NCBI GenBank assembly: GCA_963556255.1
Contig: OY744609.1
Location: 4,194,910 to 4,258,909 of the forward strand
Origin: Allolobophora icterica
Lineage: Eukaryota > Annelida > Clitellata > Crassiclitellata > Lumbricidae
Direction: 5' to 3'
DNA: 64,000 bases
In this document: one piece after another, positions 1-64,000 of the stretch
How positions within the stretch are numbered: the stretch's first letter is position 1
How the letters are laid out: each line of letters begins with the position of its first letter
Translations under genes and position numbers: made by a program
Notes under the pieces: model-generated
Databases searched by the model: none
Seen by the model: the letters and a program-made list of their open reading frames with translations, nothing else
Told to the model about the DNA's origin: nothing

Positions 1-56634
<56,634 letters not shown>

Positions 56635-56966
56635 CACCTCAATCTCTTCCCTGCCAGCATGGAGCCAATGGAGGACTCACTGGGACATGTAGAACCCACA
56701 TGGGCCTGTCTAATGCCCATGAAAATGCTGACGGGGTTGTAATCTTCGTCAGTTGTTTGTTAATTTTTCAAACGCTGTGTGGACCTAATGCTTTTTCGAA
56801 AAAGTTCAACACCACTTTTGAAACGATGAGCAAGGAATATGTTATTTTGAAGTCTTTTTTAAATTTCTCAAAGTTAATTGTTGTGTGGATGTTTTTCAAA
56901 AAAGAAATAGTTGTCGCTATGGCCATAGAATAGCAAAAAAATGTATTTAAAAAGTATTCTGAAAGG

Positions 56967-57305
56967 GGTCATCCATAAATGACGTCCGCAAAATATGACC
57001 TACTTTGGACCCCTCCCTCCCCTTGTCCGCATTTGACCTTATCCTCCCCCTCCCCATTTTCGGACGTCCGCACGCCAAAGCCAGTGAACAAAAAACTAAC
57101 ATTGTGACTATAACGTTATTAACAAGCTACCAGTTCTGTCTTATTCAAAATTCCCCTTACTTAAAATGTCAACCAGCAGATGCTATTTAAATTGAAACTA
57201 TCAAATTTAGAAACTTAGATTCAGACGTCCGCACTGATCATAACACCTCCCCCTTGCCCGCATTTGAATGACCCCCTCATTGCAGACGTCCTTTATGGAT
57301 GATCC
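56967..57305. mobile_element. Foldback MITE with GGTCATCCATAAATGACGTC ends
   Basis: GGTCATCCATAAATGACGTC at 56967 is inverted to GACGTCCTTTATGGATGATCC at the right end. Internal CCGCATTTGA-CC motifs recur. Begins 333 bp after the dynein stop. Superfamily not determined. Confidence 0.6.
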
Positions 57306-57557
57306 ATAAGCTTATCTTGTGCATTTAAAACTTAGCTGAAATTTCTGTTATGAAAATCCAGAAAAAGTTTTTTCTTAACTGGGTAATTACCATTGAATGT
57401 AATTTTTCAAACTGTATATTTACTGGAACATTATTTACTTATTTATTTTGAGGTTGCAGCCAACAGTATTTTTCTTGTTCATGTGCAGTGCTATATTGTA
57501 GGCATATGTGTTGTTACTTTTGAAAAATATTTTATACAACTGCTATGATGAGTCTTT

Positions 57558-57930
57558 CATTGCATGGTTAGAGAACTCGGCTTGTAATAGGGAGAGTACG
57601 GGTTTGAGCTTCTACCGAGACAGTTACTGTGTAGGGACCTTGAGCTCTCCCATCCTGGCAATTAGAGACCTTCATGTACAGTTACTCAGAGCCATCGATG
57701 TTTGTTGTATGGTCATGTGTGTACTTATGAACTTTGGAAGGAGTATAATAATATCAAACGCAGCTGCATTGTAGAGTACTGTATTAAGGAATTAGGCGTT
57801 AGATTCGCCCAAGATTTTTTAGGGTTGCAATGTCAGATAAAACTGATAGAACCTGGATGCTCTCTCTTATCCTGGCAACTAGAGACCAATCACACAGAAC
57901 TGAAACTACAGCAAACTGGTAGCTGGCTTT
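57558..57930 (+). mobile_element. Degenerate tRNA-derived SINE between the two genes
   Basis: TGGTTAGAGAACTCGGCTTG and GTACGGGTTTGAGCTTCT resemble A and B boxes of the main SINE family, followed by ACAGTTACTGTGTAGGGACC and related 3' body pieces. Confidence 0.5.
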
Positions 57931-59320
57931 GCTGAATATTTTAAACAGTTATTTGGCATTGCTGAATGCTAAAAATTCTGTATAATTTTGTAATTCTATA
58001 TAAGTTGACCAGCTCGGCAGAATGTTTAACAGTGAACTGGCTTCGCTTAAGTTAAAACATTCTGCAAAGTTAACTGCCTCTGCAATTCGATCCAATCATG
58101 AGCCCCTGTCAATTTTGGAGGCCAAGCCTCTAAGTCAGTCCTTGGGAAACTTAGCCATGTAAAAGAAATCCCAGGGACTGACTATAGATAAAGAAATGGA
58201 CAGCATTCAGCAAAGATCCTTGGCAAATTACAGATGAATATTCTAAAACAGCCAAGTGATTAATAACCAATTTATTTCAAATTACAAAACTTTTTACACA
58301 AAACAAAATCTAAACAAAGACGATTTACTGGAAAATAATTACAATATCCAAACATAACAAACTGTCTACAGTAAATAGTGTCGGCACAAAAATCGAAACC
58401 TCTTTCTAAGTCACAGAAACCTTTACAATACAATTTCGCTTAAATACAATTTGAAACTAAACCCAGTGAAGCTGTTGGATCAAACCCCACAACAGAAAAA
58501 CAAAGCCAACAACTTAATAATTGTGCTACATAAAGGCTCCCTTAGATTACATTACATAAATATTAAATTACTCTGGTTAAGAAGAGCTTTATCAAAACAC
58601 TCGAGCCACTCGAGGTAATCGCTACAGTCGCTCAGCAAAATATTTGCACAGAAACGCTTCACAAACACATTCCATTACCTAGAACATCTATAAATAGCGC
58701 CTCCATATTGTGGCCACAAGCTGGCAGCGGCGTCTAACCCCCCCTTGCCTGGAAAGGGAAAACAAACCCCCACTCTGGCTGACTGATATACAAGATTCAA
58801 TATAAGGTTCAAAAGTCACTCAGAACTGTAAATTACTCTGAGATAACATGTGTTTTTGATAGCATACACGACACATAAATTAAATATATTATCCGAAATC
58901 AACAACCCCTAGTTTATATCAACAACGTTAAACCCCCTGCTTCTGACAACCATGGGAGATCGTTCTCCCAACTCCCCCCCCCCATTGGCAGACACCACTG
59001 CAAGAGGGGATGTTTGATAAGTCCAATGATGCCTAGAATTCATCCACTCCTGACTGAGAACCTATCAAAACAAAAGCAGCCCCCCACATACGATGTGAAC
59101 CACTATTAACAGTTGGTGCCACATCTGTCACAGGAAACACTTGCCACTCATGGTGCTATATAAATGTCTTTTACACTACATTATGCACAAAACATTTCTA
59201 ACATAATAAACTAAACTAGGCAGGACGCATCATCGGTACAAGTAATCTTATAAACAACAAACTTCCTCTTACACTTTTGAGAGGGTCCTAGAAGGCACCA
59301 AAGACAAACAATTGTCAAAC
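57931..59320. other. Intergenic or 3' UTR sequence with no coding signal
   Basis: Between the convergent genes. AT-rich with C runs at 58738 and 58975. I see no exon, RNA gene or clear element. Part may be 3' UTR of either gene. Confidence 0.4.
58271..58276 (-). terminator. Possible polyadenylation signal for the DNTTIP1-like gene
   Basis: TTTATT on + reads AATAAA on -, about 1.65 kb past the stop. The distance is long and single hexamers occur by chance. Confidence 0.2.
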
Positions 59321-59321
59321 A

Positions 59322-59715
59322 TACATACAGGCATACACACACATATACACTCGGAGCATACATATAAGTATGCACACACACAGTCAGATCATGCATACAA
59401 GCATGCATACACACAGTTATACATGAGTATATACATACATGCATATACACTCGGAGCATACATATACGCATGCATGCATACACACAGATCATACAAACAT
59501 GCATACACAAAGTCATACATGAGCACATACATACGTGAATACACACACATACAGTCACAACATACATACATGCATACACACACAAACAGTCAGATCACAC
59601 AAAACAAGCAAGCATACACACACATACAGTCATAAAATACATACATGCATGCATACACACATGCATACACATACAGCACACATACATGCATACATACACA
59701 TAGATTTACAGATAA
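59322..59715. repeat. (CATA)n with ~90-bp higher units
   Basis: Degenerate CATACACAC/CAGTCA words; segments such as TATACACTCGGAGCATACAT recur about 100 bp apart. Lies 210 bp past the DNTTIP1-like stop. Confidence 0.9.
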
Positions 59716-59925
59716 ACAACATACAAAAAGTCATGAATGTCTACTGCTTATCAAAACCATTTTAATTTAAACTATAACTGTCCTAAAGTCTGACACACTG
59801 TTCAAACGCGTCGTCTGATATTCCGTTTGCTCACAAACCTAGCACTTTATACAATATCGACCATGTCAACGTTCCGCAACAACAGCACCTCAAGACAATG
59901 CTTAGAACATCGGCCCGTGATGCAA

Positions 59926-60129
59926 CTACGCAACATACAACGATCCAGGCATGGGTGCCTCATCGTCTGACTCCTCTGCGTTGGTCAATTCGGAGGGAGC
60001 CTGCGATGGAGCGGGACTTGGCTGCTGGTTGAATCCACCCGTCTCGTTGAGCGGAGACACGGCTCGCGAGTCGTCTTCGTAGTCGTGTTCTGTGGACATT
60101 TCGTGGATGTCGCTGTTTGCTGGCGATGG
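59926..60129 (-). CDS. DNTTIP1: DNTTIP1-like last exon: acidic Ser/Pro tail and stop
   Basis: Phase-0 exon of 67 codons plus TAG (59926-59928). It is acidic and Ser/Pro-rich (DIHEMSTEHDYEDDSRAVSP, PSPAPSQAPSELTNAEESDD) and looks disordered. Acceptor TAG before 60129. Human DNTTIP1 stops soon after the previous exon's content, so this tail is extra or differently spliced. Confidence 0.75.
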   Translation of the reverse strand, partial: PSPANSDIHEMSTEHDYEDDSRAVSPLNETGGFNQQPSPAPSQAPSELTNAEESDDEAPMPGSLYVA

Positions 60130-63057
60130 CTAAATTAGAATCGTAATGACAGAAGTGAAAATTTCTGGCTGTTTTGGTAGGTTTTACATTCACAAACACT
60201 TGCCCTCAGAGGCTAAATGATGATCACACTGACATACGTGAATGTGGAGAACTGTGACCACATGATCATATAACAGAACATCGATGGCGCTGAGCAGTTG
60301 TGGATGAAGGACTTCCGCAAGGTCCCGACACGGGTCAACGACAGCAAAAGCCGTATGCTGGACTGTAGTAGCTCGGCCATTGGACCATCACATCCTGTTT
60401 TGTATTTGCAAGTCTTTGTCAGGGAAGGATTTCTCTACACTCGTTTGACTGTTAATTTTCATTAGCATTCGAATGTATCCGAAGGAGCTCTAACTCTTGT
60501 TGAGTTATAACACAGTCCTTTGGAGAAGCTCGTAAAACGTGCTATACAAATGTCTGGTAAAATTATTTTACAGTATAACACTATTTCAGGATTTGATGGT
60601 CCACTGGCCAAGCTACTATGGCCCAGCATATGACATTTTGCTGTGGTTGGCCTGTGTAGGGACATTGAGGAAGTTCTTCATCCACAACTTCTCAGCACCA
60701 TCGACATTCTGTCATATGGTCATATTGCGAGCACTTGTGAACTGTGGAAAAAGGGCAAAATCAAATGCAGTTGTATTTTACTGTTATTCATAAAAAAATT
60801 TGAAGGTCGAATGTTTACCCTTGGTAGCGATTCGGTCGTTGTTGATTCGCGTAGAATGTGGGATCCTTTGTACGTGTCTGTACGCATGGCGTTCATCTGA
60901 CTCCGCATCTTCTCCAGCATCCACTCTGGAGCTGTGAAGCCCACGAGTTCGTCGAGCAGTAGTCCAGGGCTATTTCTGAAATTAGTCCAATAAGATTCTC
61001 TTTTAGTTTTAGTTTGTCGGAAATAAAATAATTGTACTAGCCGTTATTATTATATCACAAAGAAATTTGTTATTATTATTACCATTAGTAAATTTTATTA
61101 GATTTATTACATCCTGAAATTTTAGTTATTATTCCTATAGTACAAATATTCATTTAATTTATTATTAATACACACTGTATTATACAATTACATTCAAGAT
61201 ATTTTAATCATATTTTAGGGTTTTGTAAAGTTCTAAATAGGTAAATGATTGGAAAAATCCATACATACACCCACAACACTGTTTATTAAATGGACTGTAA
61301 TTACAGTTACCAACTTCTATAGCACAGATGTCTAATGCACAAATCATAAACCAATGGTGCAACAAGAGCAAGCCGAGTAGGGTCAGTAACTGTAATTAAA
61401 CATTTTATAAAAGCACCACCAAGTCAATGCTTCAATACTATGGACTTGGGCATTTCCAGAACAGAGGAAGAGAAAGGCTGAGGAGCAGTAGTCAAGCCGC
61501 AATTCCTGTGGAAAACGGTTCCAAATAGAGGGACTAACATCTATAGGCGAAACTTACGAATGTAAAACGCCCAAAATTAAATAAGAAAAACTTATGTTAA
61601 ACCAAAGACAACAGGTCGGCAACCACATGCCAAAGCACAAGCAATCGTACCCCGGTCAGTCCGTTGAAACAGAGACACAACCTCTGGTGTATAAACCAAC
61701 TGAAAAAGGTGAGTCTTAAGTTGTGACCGAAATGACACAATATACAATAGACTGAGCTGAATGAAGAGATGCATGGCAAGAGTTCCAGAATTTATGTCCA
61801 GCAAGCAAAAAGCTCATCTGCCAAGAACGGTTCTAGTCTTAGGTACGACCAGAGAAAGACATTCAGATGACATGGCTGAAAAAGAGATCTGAGTTTAATT
61901 TTGTGGTTGTACAGAGTATAATGTTAAAAATGTACATCCTGCTAATTAATACATCTAGAAAACATGACGCAAGTGACTATGGTACATCAAACACACTTCA
62001 AGAATGCCGACATGTGCACTTGCCAATAATATATATATTCTGACATACTAAGCAGTTACCTGTACTCGTCACTTTGTGCCAGTTCTCGGATGTCGTCGAC
62101 AAGCAGCAGGTAAGTCTTGCCACCTGTTGCTGGCATCAGGTGCTTCTCATACAGCCACTGTTTATCATCCTGATCGCCACAGTACTACAAAGATATGATC
62201 AGGCAACTATTGAAATGAAATACTACATATATCCATTGAACCATTCATCCACTCACCCATCGATCCACTCATCCATTGATCCACTCACCCATTGATCATC
62301 TGGCAGCTCTTCTGCCTCCTCTCCCTCCCTGGCAACCGGACATGGATCTCCATTTGATATATCTGGACAACCCCTCTGACTTGACACAGCGCTCATAAAT
62401 AAACTGGTGCCCTAAGCTTACCTTATTTTAAGTGGTGATTTAGAAATTTGGAATTTACTATTACAATCCCAAACCTTCCTCATTTAATTTTTTTTATTGA
62501 GACAAACTAAAGAGCTGTTAATGGTATCAAAGCCTGCTTTAAATCCTATGAAAACAAGTCGTCTCTTACCTTAAAGACCTCCGGATGTTTTATGTATATT
62601 CGACCCCTTGTAGCTCCCAGACCAAGTGCCCTGGTTCACAGAAACAAACAATACCCGACATCATTGCATGTTAATCATAATGAATAAATTAAATTATAAA
62701 ATAACACATGCCTCATTTGTTGGCACTGCTCCAGCATCAAACAGATGCAGAAAAACAAAAGAAAAAGTAGCACTTAGACAAATTATATTTCAGACCTAAC
62801 AAGCCACTGAACATACCAATGCACTACCGGGTACACAAAAGCTTAACACTATAAGCTGCATCGGTTTCCTGGTTGCTTTTAGTACACCCTCGTCATTAAA
62901 GATTCGCATTTCTCCGCAACTCGGATTCCCATTTCTGTGTGACTGTGTGTGCGTTAAAAATGTTTGTAATACTAATAATACAGTCTTCATATTCTTACTT
63001 GTTCGCTTTTGCTCCCATAACAAACAATGTGTCGGATTTGATTCTTTCTGAATCCCA
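59926..63057 (-). CDS. DNTTIP1: DNTTIP1-like protein (MiDAC deacetylase complex subunit), C-terminal half in 5 exons
   Basis: DNTTIP1 (TdIF1) is the nuclear DNA-binding scaffold of the MiDAC complex with HDAC1/2 and MIDEAS. Five - strand exons join in frame: 63057-62999, 62630-62570, 62184-62060, 60975-60819 and 60129-59926. They give about 205 residues, including TLFVMGAKANKALGLGATRG, RIYIKHPEVFKYCGDQDDKQ, PATGGKTYLLLVDDIRELAQ and EWMLEKMRSQMNAMRTDTYK. As I recall it, the human protein has the same order: FVLGSRANKALGMGG, RIYIKHPHLFKYAADPQDKH, ATGGKMAYLL-EEDIRDLA, PSWMVEKMRKYMETLRTE. The N-terminal dimerisation half lies beyond the right edge or was not found in 63.06-64 kb. The last exon adds an acidic, Ser/Pro-rich tail longer than the human ending. 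The gene converges on the dynein gene. Confidence 0.85.
60819..60975 (-). CDS. DNTTIP1: DNTTIP1-like exon D
   Basis: NSPGLLLDELVGFTAPEWML, EKMRSQMNAMRTDTYKGSHI, ending TTTESLPR. Acceptor CAG before 60975, donor GTAAAC after 60819; phase 0 out. Confidence 0.88.
61310..61860 (-). mobile_element. LINE tail in the DNTTIP1-like gene
   Basis: 61310-61420 shows the common tail in - orientation (ACTTCTATAGCACAGATGTC, CATAAACCAATGGTGCAA). 61592-61804 on - reads a LINSGTLAMHLFIQLSLLYI and FRSQLKTHLFQLVYTPEVV remnant. Confidence 0.5.
62060..62184 (-). CDS. DNTTIP1: DNTTIP1-like exon C
   Basis: YCGDQDDKQWLYEKHLMPAT, GGKTYLLLVDDIRELAQSDE, Y and a split arginine. Acceptor TAG before 62184, donor GTAAC after 62060. 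Confidence 0.9.
62300..62480 (+). mobile_element. LINE tail, family with 18900-19080
   Basis: CTTCTGCCTCCTCTCCCTC ... TGACTTGACACAGCGCTCAT ... AATAAACTGGTGCCCTAAGC. The same family occurs near 18920-19080, 15780-15910, 39850-39960 and 48280-48380. Confidence 0.45.
62570..62630 (-). CDS. DNTTIP1: DNTTIP1-like exon B
   Basis: Completes the lysine, then ALGLGATRGRIYIKHPEVFK. Acceptor CAG before 62630, donor GTAAG after 62570; phase 0 out. This is the conserved RIYIKHP core. Confidence 0.88.
62999..63057 (-). CDS. DNTTIP1: DNTTIP1-like exon A (first one visible)
   Basis: WDSERIKSDTLFVMGAKAN plus a split lysine. On the - strand the acceptor TAG precedes 63057 and the donor GTAAG follows 62999. 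Phase 0 in, phase 2 out. Confidence 0.8.
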
Positions 63058-63345
63058 CTACAAACAAAATAGACAAATTTTCATTATCAGCATAAACATA
63101 AAAAAGGATTCTGATTGCAGGTTTTAAATTTTAATGCAGAAACTGATATTGACCTGATTGACTTTAAGATAAATATTCAGAATCGTAATCTCAAAATTTC
63201 TAACGTGCTACTGCGTCAAGTCAGAGAGGTTGTAAAGAGATACCAAGCAGAGATCCAAGTCCTAATCCCAGTCCAGAAGATCAGCCCAGTAAGACAGAGA
63301 GGCTGAAGGGCATGTGGTCAATCCTCTTACTGACAAACATCAGGT
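63058..63345. other. No further DNTTIP1 exon seen
   Basis: Upstream of exon A on the - strand. A LINE-like fragment (ATCCCAGTCCAGAAGATCAG at 63264) is the only thing noted. Confidence 0.4.
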
Positions 63346-63349
63346 GGTC

Positions 63350-63660
63350 AGAGAGAGTATTGGGACTTCTGCAGTTCAGTCTCCTCATTCCCCACACCAT
63401 TCAGTCGGCTGCCCAAGGCATTCTGATTGTCCCTCGTATGCATACTGCTACAGCTCAGTCCAGACGCTTTGCCCATGTTGGGCCCACCAGATGGAATCGC
63501 CTTTCTCGAGATCTGTGGCTCAGTTTGTTCGTTCCACAGTTTCACATATGCCATAAGTCTGTATTATTCGACTAATTTCACTGGTTCGGGTTAGGAGCGT
63601 CACTGATGACTTATTTCTTGAAGTGGCACTTTATAAATGTCAGATTACAATTACGATTGC
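63350..63660 (+). mobile_element. LINE 3' tail, second copy of the 45790 family
   Basis: GACTTCTGCAGTTCAGTCTC, TACAGCTCAGTCCAGACGCT, GGAATCGCCTTTCTCGAGAT and ATGTCAGATTACAATTACGA. Preserves SSVQTLCPCWAHQMESPFSR in one frame. Confidence 0.6.
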
Positions 63661-63739
63661 AATCTATCCTCACGATAAAAAATGAATTCATTAATAACCT
63701 AGTTCATACTAATGGCTGCTTTTCGGTGTTAGCTTAAGG

Positions 63740-64000
63740 CAGTGGTTCCCAAACTTGTCTGGGTCGTGACCCACTTGTGAATATCTTGGCATGCACTGTG
63801 TATAATTAAGCATTGTGTACTAAAATTTGCTTCGTAAATTGCTATCGAAATATGCGCTTAGAAATTTAAAGCATTAAAATGAAACTTAGGTAAAAACAGT
63901 TTAAAATTTATTGCAATCCAGCTAGTTACAATCATAGTTACAATCATAGTTACAATCATAGCCAAATGTTGTTGTAAAAAATAAATGTTTCTCGAAAAAA
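63740..64000. mobile_element. hAT-type MITE, second copy of the 46455 family, cut by window edge
   Basis: Starts CAGTGGTTCCCAAACTTGTC and follows the 46455 copy through GTTTCTCGAAAA. The right end lies outside the window. Confidence 0.8.

Noticed and set aside
59211..59720. Cys/Tyr-rich frames over the CATA repeat
   Set aside because: Tetranucleotide repeat translation, open in several frames, no conserved content.

Overview
The window is invertebrate-type metazoan genomic DNA. Genes are split into short exons with GT-AG introns. The introns are packed with microsatellites, CR1-like LINE tails, tRNA-derived SINEs and hAT-type MITEs. I cannot name the species; the repeat style suggests a marine invertebrate, but that is only an impression. 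Two host genes converge. On the + strand, 38 exons (1 to 56634) encode the C-terminal 2222 residues of an axonemal outer-arm dynein heavy chain of the DNAH5/DNAH8 type: the end of AAA2, AAA3, AAA4, the stalk with its microtubule-binding tip, AAA5, AAA6 and the C-terminal domain, ending in a TAG stop. All exon phases join without a frameshift. On the - strand, five exons (63057 down to 59926) encode the C-terminal half of a DNTTIP1-like protein, a subunit of the MiDAC histone-deacetylase complex. About 3.3 kb of repeat-bearing sequence separates the two stops. Layout: 1-22 kb holds dynein exons 1-19 with long microsatellites, a 2-kb minisatellite in intron 10 and a repeated acceptor site in intron 11. 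22.6-34.4 kb lies in dynein intron 19 (12.6 kb) and holds a complete, very young LTR retrotransposon (23010-34149). It has unusually large 3.36-kb LTRs, a tRNA-Leu primer-binding site, a polypurine tract and a 4-bp target duplication, but only a broken gag-like remnant and no pol. It appears to sit inside an older GTAC-rich inverted-repeat element. 34.5-56.6 kb holds dynein exons 20-38, with a non-LTR reverse transcriptase carrying one in-frame stop in intron 23, several MITEs with clear 8-bp target duplications, and large CAT arrays. 56.6-64 kb holds a MITE, a SINE, CATA repeats and the DNTTIP1-like gene. The strongest new observations are the coding-poor LTR element whose LTR carries a tandem array of small hairpins, and a minisatellite whose unit looks copied from the exon 10/intron 10 splice-donor junction, with an inverted copy in intron 12. 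All repeat and family calls come from reading the sequence and from remembered family motifs; no search was run.
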